Shown: positions 41,000-50,990 of the stretch, in pieces
Position numbering within the stretch: the stretch's first letter is position 1
Layout of the letters: each line of letters begins with the position of its first letter
Assembly: GCA_902168105.1 (NCBI GenBank)
Contig: CABHOY010000041.1
Span: 372,001 to 436,000, forward strand
DNA from: an uncultured Flavihumibacter sp.
GTDB taxonomy: Bacteria; Bacteroidota; Bacteroidia; Chitinophagales; Chitinophagaceae
Length of the DNA: 64,000 nt
Direction of reading: 5' to 3'
Program-made: the position numbers and the translations under genes
The notes under the pieces: model-generated
What the model saw: the letters and a program-made list of their open reading frames with translations, nothing else
Told to the model about the DNA's origin: nothing
Database searches by the model: none

Positions 41000-42811
41000 T
41001 CATGGTACACTTTTTTTCTCAGTAGCTTTTCGCACCTTATTTACCTCTTCCAGCGTAAATGTTTTATCCTCCTTATTCAGATACTGGCTGACAAAGGTGA
41101 GAATAGAAGCAACCGCATGATCGTCGAGCGCATCCCTGTGCGCCGGCATTACGCCATTGTAGGTTTTACCATTTACTTTGATCTCTCCCTGTAAACCATT
41201 CAGCACAACACCGATAAACCGTTCCTTGTCGCCGCCGACCCATTCAGAGCCCTGCAAGGGCGGATAGCGGTTGTTATCCCCCATTCCATCGCGCTGATGA
41301 CAGTTAGCGCAATAGGCATTGTATAACATATGTCCGTGCATTGCACCTCCTTTTCCCAGGTTATCTGTTGTTTCATCCGGAGTTTTGATATAGGTGCGTG
41401 ACTTGCGGGCTTCCATCCGGGTTAACTGAGCCTCTCCGAATCGGGTTCTATCTCCCTTATACATTACCCGCCATATTTTGCCCTTATTGGATTCAGAGAT
41501 ATACAACGACCCGTCAGGTCCTTCCGCCAGCCCCATTGGTCTGTATTGGGCATCGCTCGTATTTACGACCGTATCTACCCCTGTGAAACCGTCTGCGAAC
41601 ACTTCCCATTTGCCGGTGGGTTTCCCTTTATCAAAAGGCACGAAACAAACAATATAACCTGCCTGGGGATAAGGCGACCGGTCAGTAGAACCATGAAATG
41701 CAATGAATACCCCTTTTTTATACCGATCGGGGAATTGACTACCACGGTAGAACAACAGTTCCATTGGCGCCCAATGACCCGGGAAGCCCATTACGGGTAC
41801 ATCGAATTTGGCGGCGCGGCCTATTATCTTGCCATCTCCGCCATATCCCGGTTGCAGCATATTCTTGCCCTGCATATGGTCAAAATAGGCATAAGGCCAT
41901 CCAAAGTCGGAGCCTTCCGTTACTTTCAATAATGGTTCTGAGGGCAACACTGCCGCCTGCCAGGACGTAAACAACTGCGGATACCTGGTATGGAAATTAT
42001 CTATACCATTCATTACTGCATAGAGACAGTCGTCATCATCATTCCATGCTACGCCCAATACACTCCGGAGGCCAGTAGAATACTTATATCCGTCCTGTTG
42101 TGTCTGTCCTTCCTTATTAGCGTCAAAGCGCCATATACCTCCATGCCACTTCAGATCGGGAGCAGGATCAACGCCTTTACCATTTGGCATACCACCCGGA
42201 CCATTTTTCTGAACATCCTGGGCGGCGTCTGTAGGCGCGCCAAATGGAACATACATATTTCCGCGCTTATCAAACGCTATCGGTTTAGCCGTATGCCAAT
42301 GGCGTTCAACATTTTCATCCTTGTCGATGAGGATCACTTCCGTTTTGCTGTCGGGTATGAGCTGCCCGGCCTTCAGTTTATTTCTGAGCACCTGCCGGAG
42401 TGTGGAGGTATACAGATAACCGTTATGTATCACCATTCCAACGGGCAACCCTCCTTCATCCTTATAACCGCCAAAATAGGCGATAACATCAGCCTTGCCA
42501 TCGTTATCAGTATCACGAAGACCAACGGTGCCACCTGCTCCCTTCATAAGATCATTATACACCAGTTTTACATAGATATCACCATTGTCATTTACAGCAA
42601 TGTGCCTGCCACGCCCAATGCTGTCGGTCACCACTACGGCTTCAAAATGATCAGGTAACAGGAGCCCTCCGTTGTCGGGATCACCTGGCGGCAACACAGG
42701 AGGAGGCGCTTCGTTCTTACATCGTATAATTCCTGTAACTATACAACACAGTAAGCCCCATTTAAGATAGGAACGCGATAATTTAAAGGCAGGAAAGGAG
42801 GACCTGTGCAT
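41000..42811 (-). CDS. PQQ-dependent sugar-dehydrogenase-like protein with C-terminal cytochrome c
   Basis: A 603-residue exported protein. The N-terminal 480 residues are a six-bladed propeller of the glucose/sorbosone dehydrogenase type (GSDFGWPYAYFDHM, GLAEGPDGSLYISESNKGKI). The last 110 residues form a class I cytochrome c, with CANCH as haem motif and GVMPAH providing the Met ligand. The N-terminus has a hydrophobic stretch and a Cys, possibly lipidated (GIIRCKN). It should oxidise a sugar or alcohol and pass electrons through its own haem. Confidence 0.85.
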   Translation of the reverse strand: MHRSSFPAFKLSRSYLKWGLLCCIVTGIIRCKNEAPPPVLPPGDPDNGGLLLPDHFEAVVVTDSIGRGRHIAVNDNGDIYVKLVYNDLMKGAGGTVGLRDTDNDGKADVIAYFGGYKDEGGLPVGMVIHNGYLYTSTLRQVLRNKLKAGQLIPDSKTEVILIDKDENVERHWHTAKPIAFDKRGNMYVPFGAPTDAAQDVQKNGPGGMPNGKGVDPAPDLKWHGGIWRFDANKEGQTQQDGYKYSTGLRSVLGVAWNDDDDCLYAVMNGIDNFHTRYPQLFTSWQAAVLPSEPLLKVTEGSDFGWPYAYFDHMQGKNMLQPGYGGDGKIIGRAAKFDVPVMGFPGHWAPMELLFYRGSQFPDRYKKGVFIAFHGSTDRSPYPQAGYIVCFVPFDKGKPTGKWEVFADGFTGVDTVVNTSDAQYRPMGLAEGPDGSLYISESNKGKIWRVMYKGDRTRFGEAQLTRMEARKSRTYIKTPDETTDNLGKGGAMHGHMLYNAYCANCHQRDGMGDNNRYPPLQGSEWVGGDKERFIGVVLNGLQGEIKVNGKTYNGVMPAHRDALDDHAVASILTFVSQYLNKEDKTFTLEEVNKVRKATEKKSVP

Positions 42812-43019
42812 GCTCTTCTCGTTTTAATGTAAATCAAAAATGCTGCTTCCCTCGTTTACACTAATATAAGGGAATCCTTATTTTTAAATGAGATATCTAA
42901 TTAGTTAGTAATCCTACAAAACAACAGCCAGGCCCCCATCTTTGTTGTGCATATTAGTACGTTCCTGAAAGCTTCGATAATGATTATTCCATAAATTCGC
43001 CAAAAATGATTTACGTACT

Positions 43020-43382
43020 ATGGAAAACAGCAATCAGCAAAACAAACTAAAACACGAACAGGTACAATACATCGAGTTCCTGTCCGGAGATATTGCCCGC
43101 ACTAAAGCGTTTTATACCAGCAGCTTTGGCTGGTCATTTACTGATTACGGGCCAGATTATACCGCTTTCGAGGGCGATTACGTAGATGGTGGCTTTACCA
43201 CGGGAGAACCTGTAAGAGGAACTGTATTGGTAGTCCTTTACTCCGATGATATTGAAGCAACTAAACAAAAGGTGATCAATGCCGGAGGAATCATCGTAAA
43301 AGACATCTTCGATTTTCCTGGTGGCAAACGCTTTCAATTTACTGATCCTGACGGCTATGAACTTGCGGTTTGGTCTCTTTAA
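43020..43382 (+). CDS. VOC-fold protein
   Basis: A 120-residue single VOC domain: QYIEFLSGDIARTKAFYTSS at the start, GFTTGEPVRGTVLVVLYSDD in the middle and FQFTDPDGYELAVWS at the end, with the Glu metal ligand in YELAVW. It resembles stand-alone glyoxalase-like proteins of unknown substrate. Confidence 0.85.
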   Translation: MENSNQQNKLKHEQVQYIEFLSGDIARTKAFYTSSFGWSFTDYGPDYTAFEGDYVDGGFTTGEPVRGTVLVVLYSDDIEATKQKVINAGGIIVKDIFDFPGGKRFQFTDPDGYELAVWSL

Positions 43383-43426
43383 ATGATCTGTACTGCCGAC
43401 TGGTTATCCGCCTAAGAAATCCTTCA

Positions 43427-43466
43427 CTGTTTACTGTGTTTCACGCCATTAAAGCACAGTAAACAG
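43427..43466. terminator. Perfect 12-bp stem hairpin between convergent genes
   Basis: CTGTTTACTGTG at 43427-43438 and CACAGTAAACAG at 43455-43466 pair exactly. They lie between the VOC gene and the minus-strand RHS-like gene; probably a bidirectional terminator. Confidence 0.7.
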
Positions 43467-43506
43467 GAAAGGAGCTTTCTGAATAAACAGTATGTTATAA
43501 CTGGTC

Positions 43507-46500
43507 TTATTGGTTTCCAGACCTTTGATATCCGTAACTTATATACCTGACGATCTTCCCGTCCGGATCTTTCACGCTAATGAGCCTACCCAGCTTGTCG
43601 TACTCATAAAAGCTTGTTCTCCCTGCAGCATCCGTCTCACTTGTTACACCTATCTGTGGAGAATAAGTGTACGTGATCACCTGCGCTATACTGCCTGCCA
43701 GCCCAATCCTGATCTTATTCAATTCATCTCGCAGCGCCTGGTCGCTGACAGGGTTCTGAAGGATGGTCTGGTTAACAAAGGAGGCGACAACTGCATAGGT
43801 ACTTCCTGCCACTCTGGCTACCGGGTATTCATTCTTATATCCCCATAGGTAGACTTCATGAACATCATTGGTTTTAGCCTGTTCCTGCAGGTTACCATCG
43901 GCATCATACCGGATATAATCCAGGCGCTTTTCCGGTGTGCCGTTGCCATACACGATATCTTTACCGGATGGTGCTATCAGGCCGTTGAAAAAGCTGAAAC
44001 TGTTTTTCTCCCGGTAAGTCTGCACGTTACTTCGCGTGATGATCGTTTCAATCCGCTCACTGACCATATTCCTTGTCCGCATGCTGTCATATACAGCCAC
44101 TCCTGTATAACTATCAGGGTATTTGTAGGTGGTGGATACCGTTGATTGATCACTGGCTACAAAGTTCTCATTGATCACCTGAAGATTGGTGGCGTCGTAT
44201 TGGTAATTTGTTCTGGTTACCTGCACATTACCATTAACGTCATACAAACTATCAGTTTTTGATTTCAGTACTGGCCAGTACTGGCAGATCTTATACATCG
44301 ATGATATGAAATTCCAGTGGCTCGTTTCAGGGCAGGCGCCGACAGGTGTGTAGTCAGATTTGCGGATACCTACTTTGGCCGCCCATATCCATTTATAGTT
44401 AGGGCTTCCCGGCGCAGTGTTATAGTTATATTCGTTATTGGTAGCGCGTACCACTTTCCCTGCGTTATTAAATACTTTATGTCCCAATAGTAAACCTCTA
44501 AGGTCTTCTTTGCTGACCTTCGGTGTATAAGGATAAGTATTTCCACCCTCGTCATACAAGCCTGTAATTGTGTAATAAAATTCCTCCCCTCCGTTTTCCG
44601 CATACTCTCCACTCAGCACACTCACTTTGGAATACCCTACCACAGAACCTTGTGTACGCCCCAGGGCAATTAAAGATGTGGCATGCCGTGTAAAATAGGA
44701 CAGGTCACCATGTTTGTAAGTAGAAGGCTCGCCAATGGAAGTACTGGAATTACAGTAATAAGAAGTAAAGGATATATCCTCGTACTTCGGATGATCCAGT
44801 AGTACACCGGAAGAGATACTGTCATTCAGCATATATTTATATCGCTTCACGACATCGTTACTGTGACTGATGCCATCATACAATGTGATCCTCTTTATCC
44901 TGTTTCCGCCTGCCATTTTGCTGTATACAACAGGCGCTGTATAATAGTTGTACTTCTTATAGGTAACAGTAATGCGTGCCTGTTCTGTAGCCTGATCGCG
45001 ACTGGCAATGAAATAATATTTACGTCCCCTGTTAAGGCTGAACCCTGTCAATGTAAGCGTCTGATTGTGGGAATCGCCGGCTGTCGCCACCAGGTTCCTG
45101 TTCTCATCATAAATAAATACTTCAGCAAGGGCATCTCCTGCTATTTTTCCTTTTACAAAATAAGTAACGGTAGCTATCTGCCCGGGAATATCCGGAATAA
45201 CCAGCTCCAGTGTATCTGCGGCCCTGGCAGGTATGGCGGGCAGACCAACTGTATTGGCGGTGGAAGCGCCGGCAATGACTGTCGAGTCTCTATGTCCAGG
45301 CGAATACTGGTAAACGCTGTTGAAATAGGAATACCTGTGCGGCTCATACTCAAAAGAAGCTGTCCCGCCTGTGGGATAGGTAACGGTTTGCAACAGCCCT
45401 TTTTGCATACTGGCGCTGTCAGGCTCTCTGTTTGCGCCGCTGAGTGTTACGCCCAAACCGTCGCTGTATGCAGGAATAAGCGTACTGTTATACTGACCAT
45501 TAAAATATCCCCAATGGTCCTGCGAATACGATCTTTTGGAAGGGAGATCGTCCGGAGAGATATATGTAAACCGATATTTCAACGTATCCGTTCCCCCGAT
45601 CTCAAAAAAGGATGACAGTATCATCCTTTTTAACAAAGGACTGGCAGCAGTGCCGTTGGTATAACTTTGATTGAAGTTTACTTTTTTATACAAGGCATAT
45701 GTCGTCCCTGCAGCTGTATACATACTCAATGCGCTGACCCTGTATTTATTACCTGAATTGATATCTTGTCTGTCCGCAGAAATAGTCAGTTCCACTTTCC
45801 CGCCATTATACACAATAGACGAGAGTACATAAGTATTTAATGTCTGATAGTTCAACGTTGTGCTTTCCCGATGAATATCCATCGAACTTCCTTTAGGGCC
45901 GCAGGGCGTATGGGACTGGCCATCTACCAGGTCGTAATACGACAGTGAAGGAAGTCCGTCTTCAAACGTATAGGTAACCGGCGTGTAGTTAAAGCTGATG
46001 GTATCTCTCAAGTTTGCGGAAACAATCCTGTTCAGGAACCAGGCAGATCTTCCCGCTACGATGCTGGTACCGTCGCCCGGATAGGTTTCCGAACTGGTGG
46101 AAGAGCTTTCAATTGTCCTGAACTCATAGCGTGTCCCGTTCTCAATGATAATAACGAATCCGCCGGCGACGCTCCCGCTTATTTTCCAGGCTTTAAAAGG
46201 AGAAAAAAATGGAGTGCCGTTTTTATCAAAGAACAGTTTAGCCGACTGACCATCAAAATTAAGAAAGTACAGGTCGGGCGAAAGATCAGTCCTCCCCTCA
46301 CCGATGTCCTTCTTATTACAGGTCGTAATGATATTAAGCCAGTTGGCGGGATTAGTGTCTGTCCACAGGGGTATTTTCAGTTGTGTAGCGGCGGCTGTAT
46401 ATCCCGGTGTAGCAGACGTTTCATCTGGCTTTCCCAGGATGGAGCGACTAATGGCGCCTCCTGCAGACAGGTCCCAACCCATGCCTACCCAGTTGCCTTC

Positions 46501-46782
46501 CTGCTCTACAGGAATTCCGCCTCCGCCGGTATAATTCAGGCTGATTGTATGTTTCAGGTCACCGCACTTAATTGTGAAAAGCGGGAAATCAATCCGTGGC
46601 GTACCACTGTATGCGCTTACAGGTACATCGGCAATACGGACCATTTCAGCAGCATTTGAAGATGGTTTGTAAACGGCAGTGGGCGCAGTAAGATCAAATT
46701 TTGCCAGCTGAGCATACACATGCAATGAATGAAATCCTATGAAAAAGAATAGTAGTCTCTTAAGACTGGTAGTACAGGACAT
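43507..46782 (-). CDS. RHS/SpvB-like large exported protein
   Basis: A 1,091-residue protein with a signal peptide (LLFFFIGFHSLHVYAQ). The start of the mature part (IADVPVSAYSGTPRIDFPLF, GGGGIPVEQEGNWVGMGWDL) is the SpvB/RHS-type opening seen in many Bacteroidota surface proteins. The end is a lone YD-type repeat (YEYDKLGRLISVKDPDGK) without the usual RHS core and toxin end. Such proteins build large hollow beta shells; this one seems to stop before an effector. It could be a truncated polymorphic toxin or a stand-alone shell protein. Confidence 0.8.
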   Translation of the reverse strand: MSCTTSLKRLLFFFIGFHSLHVYAQLAKFDLTAPTAVYKPSSNAAEMVRIADVPVSAYSGTPRIDFPLFTIKCGDLKHTISLNYTGGGGIPVEQEGNWVGMGWDLSAGGAISRSILGKPDETSATPGYTAAATQLKIPLWTDTNPANWLNIITTCNKKDIGEGRTDLSPDLYFLNFDGQSAKLFFDKNGTPFFSPFKAWKISGSVAGGFVIIIENGTRYEFRTIESSSTSSETYPGDGTSIVAGRSAWFLNRIVSANLRDTISFNYTPVTYTFEDGLPSLSYYDLVDGQSHTPCGPKGSSMDIHRESTTLNYQTLNTYVLSSIVYNGGKVELTISADRQDINSGNKYRVSALSMYTAAGTTYALYKKVNFNQSYTNGTAASPLLKRMILSSFFEIGGTDTLKYRFTYISPDDLPSKRSYSQDHWGYFNGQYNSTLIPAYSDGLGVTLSGANREPDSASMQKGLLQTVTYPTGGTASFEYEPHRYSYFNSVYQYSPGHRDSTVIAGASTANTVGLPAIPARAADTLELVIPDIPGQIATVTYFVKGKIAGDALAEVFIYDENRNLVATAGDSHNQTLTLTGFSLNRGRKYYFIASRDQATEQARITVTYKKYNYYTAPVVYSKMAGGNRIKRITLYDGISHSNDVVKRYKYMLNDSISSGVLLDHPKYEDISFTSYYCNSSTSIGEPSTYKHGDLSYFTRHATSLIALGRTQGSVVGYSKVSVLSGEYAENGGEEFYYTITGLYDEGGNTYPYTPKVSKEDLRGLLLGHKVFNNAGKVVRATNNEYNYNTAPGSPNYKWIWAAKVGIRKSDYTPVGACPETSHWNFISSMYKICQYWPVLKSKTDSLYDVNGNVQVTRTNYQYDATNLQVINENFVASDQSTVSTTYKYPDSYTGVAVYDSMRTRNMVSERIETIITRSNVQTYREKNSFSFFNGLIAPSGKDIVYGNGTPEKRLDYIRYDADGNLQEQAKTNDVHEVYLWGYKNEYPVARVAGSTYAVVASFVNQTILQNPVSDQALRDELNKIRIGLAGSIAQVITYTYSPQIGVTSETDAAGRTSFYEYDKLGRLISVKDPDGKIVRYISYGYQRSGNQ

Positions 46783-46800
46783 GGAAAAGAATTATTATGG

Positions 46801-46929
46801 TATTAAAGGATATAACTGACTTCAATAAGGTTGTCAGATTCGGGTAACGATCCTTCTATACTGATACTGCCAGTGGTTCTTTGGGCTACAAACGGCATAT
46901 TCAGTATAAGGACTTCTTCACTACAGGCT
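46801..46929 (-). other. Coding-like fragment upstream of the RHS gene
   Basis: A frame open for 38 codons on the minus strand reads SEEVLILNMPFVAQRTTGSI and then EGSLPESDNLIEVSYIL before a stop at 46803-46805. This is 20 bp before the RHS start. It looks protein-like but has no good start except an internal ATG. It may be the tail of a lost gene. No family was recognised. Confidence 0.25.
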
Positions 46930-47217
46930 TAACGAGTAAATGCTGACTTGACGAAATAAGGAAATATCCAACAAACAAATAGTAGTTCATGAAAATGAAC
47001 GAATAATGAACAATTGCGTAGCTAAATAATATGCCCCTGATCTATTTGAATACAGACATGGTCTCTTGCACAACACAACGACAGGACTGTTCATCCGATC
47101 CTTCTTTCGCTGACGGGACCATGCCTGATATCGTATTCATCATAGCACGGGTAAATTTGTCGCATTCTCCCCTGTAATTTGCCGTTTTCACCCCCCATCA
47201 CCTGGCAATAACAAGGT
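46930..47217. other. Gene-free region
   Basis: No coding-like frame is seen. A short perfect hairpin (GTTCAT/ATGAAC, 4-nt loop) occurs at 46985-47000, perhaps a regulator site. The right end leads to the PhnB-like gene promoter. Confidence 0.35.
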
Positions 47218-47225
47218 TATATTTG
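47218..47225 (+). promoter_or_regulatory. -7 promoter box TATATTTG
   Basis: An exact TAnnTTTG match 63 bp before the PhnB-like gene start, so a leader of about 55-60 nt is expected. Confidence 0.6.
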
Positions 47226-47288
47226 TATAGCAAACCACACTCCGTTACAGCATAGAAGTATTCACGGTCTGCATTAAAACTTAAAAAA

Positions 47289-47720
47289 ATGGCAACAGTA
47301 AGTCCTTATCTGAACTTCCAGGGAACCTGCGAGGATGCTTTTAATTTTTACAGATCTGTTTTTGGCGGTGATTTTATGAACGGCATTATGCGCTTCAGCA
47401 GTATGCCCGAACATTGCAAACCAGGAGATGAAAACCTGGTCATGCACGTAGCGCTCACCATTCCAGGCGGTAACGTTATTATGGGCAGCGACTTCCCTGA
47501 CTCATTTGGTGAGTTTAAAAGAGGAAATGATTTTTCAATGGCAATTTCCGCTCAATCGGAAGCAGAAGCCCGCAAATTATTTGATGCACTTGGCGCTGAC
47601 GGCAAGGTAGACATGCCGCTTGATAAAGCTCCCTGGGGTGCATTGTTCGGCCAGCTGAAAGATAAATATGGTATTACCTGGGCGATCAACTACCAGTACG
47701 AACCTATTCCCCAAAATTAG
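47289..47720 (+). CDS. PhnB-like VOC protein
   Basis: A 143-residue VOC-superfamily protein of the PhnB/3-demethylubiquinone-like type: SPYLNFQGTCEDAFNFYRSV, then VMHVALTIPGGNVIMGSDF, and the end WGALFGQLKDKYGITWAINY. The name PhnB is only a domain label; no C-P lyase genes lie nearby. The function is unknown. Confidence 0.9.
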   Translation: MATVSPYLNFQGTCEDAFNFYRSVFGGDFMNGIMRFSSMPEHCKPGDENLVMHVALTIPGGNVIMGSDFPDSFGEFKRGNDFSMAISAQSEAEARKLFDALGADGKVDMPLDKAPWGALFGQLKDKYGITWAINYQYEPIPQN

Positions 47721-47758
47721 CATTACCGCCTGATGTATCAGTGAGATCTTACGCTGTA

Positions 47759-48334
47759 TTATTTCGCGACATACATCAGGTCTTCGAAATCATGTGCAGT
47801 TACGAACAGGGGAACGGAAGCCCAGGCAGCTTTGCCTTTATTTGCGGCTACGGTCGCTTTTACAAGTTCCTGCAAACGCAGGATCACGAGATACTCATGT
47901 AATTCACATGCTTGTCTGAGATCATTATCCCGGTAGCCTTCCGACTGCATATAGCGTTGGTTGGCTTCCTGCAGGGTTTCATAACCTGTAATTGTCATAC
48001 TATTCGTCGACTCTCCGGAAAACTCCTTCAGCCAGTCAAGATTATCCACGCTATGCTGTGAATCATAGCTCAACAGGTGGATGAACCAGCGTTGAAATTG
48101 AGTAGAGAAGCTATTCATTTCAATATAGATAGCTTTGATATCCAATTGTTCATCCACCTCTATTGTCTCGTAAAACTCATTCAGAAATTTCACCAGGCCG
48201 GACTGCAGGTGTAACAGATCTTTTCCAATGATCTGATGGAAATCTGTTTGCTGCAGCTCACTAAGCCTTGTTTCCGTCTCCCGGATCGCTTCTTCTATTT
48301 TACCGGCCAGTATGAGGCTTTCAATTTGCTCCAT
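47759..48334 (-). CDS. Hypothetical soluble protein
   Basis: A 191-residue all-helical acidic protein (EEAIRETETRLSELQQTDFH, DNDLRQACELHEYLVILRLQ). It has no signal peptide and I do not recognise a family. It is 77 bp upstream of the end of the UvrA-like gene region and reads the same way, so it lies downstream of that gene and may share its transcript. Confidence 0.65.
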   Translation of the reverse strand: MEQIESLILAGKIEEAIRETETRLSELQQTDFHQIIGKDLLHLQSGLVKFLNEFYETIEVDEQLDIKAIYIEMNSFSTQFQRWFIHLLSYDSQHSVDNLDWLKEFSGESTNSMTITGYETLQEANQRYMQSEGYRDNDLRQACELHEYLVILRLQELVKATVAANKGKAAWASVPLFVTAHDFEDLMYVAK

Positions 48335-48411
48335 GATTCTTTATTAGTTAGGCTGCAATATATTCTATTCTGAACTTGTATAATGAATTGCTTTTACAAT
48401 CCGCCGCAGCC

Positions 48412-50670
48412 TTAACTTAACGCCCGTTTCAGATAATACCCTGTATGTGAATCCGGATGCGCACACAGGTCTTTGGGCGTCCCTTCAAACATGATCTGCC
48501 CTCCTTTGTGACCGCCCTCAGGCCCGATATCAATTATCCAGTCTGCATTCTTTATCACATCCAGATTATGCTCGATCACAATGACCGTATTTCCGCCATC
48601 AACCAGGCGGTCCATCAATGAAATGAGGCGTCCGGTGTCTGACATATGCAAACCGGTGGTCGGTTCGTCCATCACATAGATACTTCCCTTCTTATGCAGT
48701 TCGCTGGCCAGCTTGATACGCTGGCACTCGCCACCGGAAAGCGTACTTAATGGCTGTCCAAGTGTCAGATACTCTAACCCTACTTCCATCAGCGTCTGCA
48801 GTTTCTTCGAGATTTCCTTTATAGTGAAAAAGTCATTGGCCTCTTTAACAGTCATTTCCAGGATATCAGAAATGTTCCTGTCATTCAGCATATAAACAAG
48901 TACTTCTTCTTTATACCTTTTCCCCTGGCATACCTCACATGGTGTCTTTATGCCTTCTAGAAAGGCAAGATCGGTATAAATGACACCTGTACCCTGACAG
49001 TTTTCACATGCTCCCTTTGAGTTAAAAGAGAACAGCGATGGATCTACATTATTGGCCTTCGCAAAGGCTTTTCTTATCAGGTCCATCACTCCTGTATAGG
49101 TGGCGGGATTAGATCTTGTAGAAGTGCCTACCGCCGATTGGTCCACCACAATTGCCTCCGGATGTTTTGATAAAAACGCATGATGCACGAGAGAGCTTTT
49201 CCCGGAGCCTGCCACTCCTGTGACTACTGTCAATATTCCTGCAGGAATGTTGACGGATATATTCTGCAGATTATTAACTGTAGCATGATTGACGGAGAAC
49301 TGCCCTGTTGCTTTCCGGTACTTTTCTTTCAACGAAAAGGCATGGTTCATATATTTTCCGGTAAGGGTATCAGATCTAAGTAACCCTTCAAGGTCGCCTT
49401 CATACATAATATTCCCGCCTTTTGCCCCCGCCATCGGGCCAACATCCACTATATGGTCTGCAATCCTGATAACGTCAGGGTCGTGCTCTACCACTATTAC
49501 CGTGTTTCCCTTGTCCCTTAGTTTGGTAAGCAGGGAATTAAGTCTGTAAACATCCCTCGGGTGTAAGCCCACACTCGGCTCATCAAAAATGTACAACACA
49601 TCGATGAGACTACTGCCAAGATGTTTAACCATTTTTACCCTTTGGGACTCTCCGCCGGACAAGGTATCCGTGGCCCTGTTAAGGCTCAGATAGCCCAATC
49701 CCATATCAACCAGGTGTTGTAAACGCTCTGTAAGCGTTGCTATCATCGGTTGTGCTACCGGCTCCTTTATTGTTTGCAGAAAAGGGATCAGTTCCTCCAC
49801 TTCCATTGCTGACAGCGACGCAATGTTATATCCCTCTATTTTACAACCCAATACCTGCTGATTCAACCGGGCGCCTTTACATAGCGGACAGGGCCCGTAA
49901 TGCAGGTACGCGGATACCATTTTCTGTGTACGTTCCGATAACGTCTTAAGATCACGTTTGATATAAGAACGGTTGAATTTTTCTATGATACCCATGAAAG
50001 TCGCATTCATCGTACCTTCTCCCATCCGTAGTTTAAACTTTGTGGGAGGGCTGTATAACAGAAGATTCATTTCTTCTTCAGAATAATCACGTAATTTCTT
50101 ATCTACATCGAAATAACCGGTGTTGCCATACATCTCCTTTTCCCAACTTGCGAAACCAGGTACCTGTAAAGCACCTTCTCTGAGTGACTTATCAGGATCA
50201 TAAAATTTGGAGCCGTCAAATCCCAGCTTCTGCCCCAATCCGTTACATTCCGGGCACATGCCCTGCGGATCATTGAAAGAGAATGCGTTCGCATATCCCA
50301 CAAAGGGTTTCCCTACCCTGGAGAAAAGCAGGCGCAGTACCGGTGAGATATCGGTCACCGTACCCATTGTAGAATGAGAACCTCCCCCCAACCGCTTCTG
50401 ATCAACGATAATCGCCATGCTCAGTTTTTCTATGGCATCTGCATGGGGTTGAGGATAACGTGGAAGCAGGTTTCGGATAAACATGCTGAAGTTCTCATAC
50501 AATTGCCTTTGCGCTTCATTTGCTATAGTATCAAAAACAATAGAAGATTTTCCCGAACCGGACACACCTGTAAATATGTTGATCTTCCTTTTGGGTAAAC
50601 GTACATCTACATTTTTCAGATTATTTTCCCGCGCACCACGTATTTCGATGTATTCCTGGGCCATAAGCAT
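48412..50670 (-). CDS. UvrA-like ABC ATPase (class II, short form)
   Basis: A 752-residue UvrA relative. Two ABC modules are visible: Walker A GVSGSGKSS near residue 36, signature LSGGESQRV, then a second Walker A GVAGSGKSS and signature LSGGECQRI. Zinc-finger cysteines appear as CPECNGLG, CPLCKGAR and CENCQGTG..CEVCQGK. It is about 190 residues shorter than housekeeping UvrA, as in class II UvrA/DrrC-type proteins linked to resistance against DNA-binding drugs. Start at 50670 or the Met at residue 3. An exact -7 box lies 47-54 bp upstream. Confidence 0.9.
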   Translation of the reverse strand: MLMAQEYIEIRGARENNLKNVDVRLPKRKINIFTGVSGSGKSSIVFDTIANEAQRQLYENFSMFIRNLLPRYPQPHADAIEKLSMAIIVDQKRLGGGSHSTMGTVTDISPVLRLLFSRVGKPFVGYANAFSFNDPQGMCPECNGLGQKLGFDGSKFYDPDKSLREGALQVPGFASWEKEMYGNTGYFDVDKKLRDYSEEEMNLLLYSPPTKFKLRMGEGTMNATFMGIIEKFNRSYIKRDLKTLSERTQKMVSAYLHYGPCPLCKGARLNQQVLGCKIEGYNIASLSAMEVEELIPFLQTIKEPVAQPMIATLTERLQHLVDMGLGYLSLNRATDTLSGGESQRVKMVKHLGSSLIDVLYIFDEPSVGLHPRDVYRLNSLLTKLRDKGNTVIVVEHDPDVIRIADHIVDVGPMAGAKGGNIMYEGDLEGLLRSDTLTGKYMNHAFSLKEKYRKATGQFSVNHATVNNLQNISVNIPAGILTVVTGVAGSGKSSLVHHAFLSKHPEAIVVDQSAVGTSTRSNPATYTGVMDLIRKAFAKANNVDPSLFSFNSKGACENCQGTGVIYTDLAFLEGIKTPCEVCQGKRYKEEVLVYMLNDRNISDILEMTVKEANDFFTIKEISKKLQTLMEVGLEYLTLGQPLSTLSGGECQRIKLASELHKKGSIYVMDEPTTGLHMSDTGRLISLMDRLVDGGNTVIVIEHNLDVIKNADWIIDIGPEGGHKGGQIMFEGTPKDLCAHPDSHTGYYLKRALS

Positions 50671-50716
50671 TGAATTGGGTTTGCAATTAAAGTGAAGGTA
50701 TTCCGGATAAAGTCGG

Positions 50717-50724
50717 CAAAAGTA
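50717..50724 (-). promoter_or_regulatory. -7 promoter box TACTTTTG (minus strand)
   Basis: An exact TAnnTTTG match on the minus strand upstream of the UvrA-like gene. Confidence 0.55.
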
Positions 50725-50990
50725 TTATTTAAATTCTGATTAAATCAAGCTATTCCATTCAATCTTTCCATGTGCTGTCTAACAAGAAAACATGTTTAAA
50801 ATTTATTTATCCCATCGTGTGGCTTTCCTGTAACCAGACTTCGCTTCTCCATGATATTCACTACACAACTCAAATGAGCTGATCTATTGCCGACTGCACG
50901 CCGGTCACGCTAACGACTACGTCAATATTACACCTGATTCAAAAAGCTTTCATTTCTGGCCGATTATCCCTAAGTTCGTTTTTAAAAAAT
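50725..50990. other. Divergent intergenic region
   Basis: Between the UvrA-like gene and the exported gene at 50991. No coding-like frame, repeat or terminator stood out. A 7-of-8 match to the -7 box (TAAGTTCG) lies near 50970. Confidence 0.4.
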
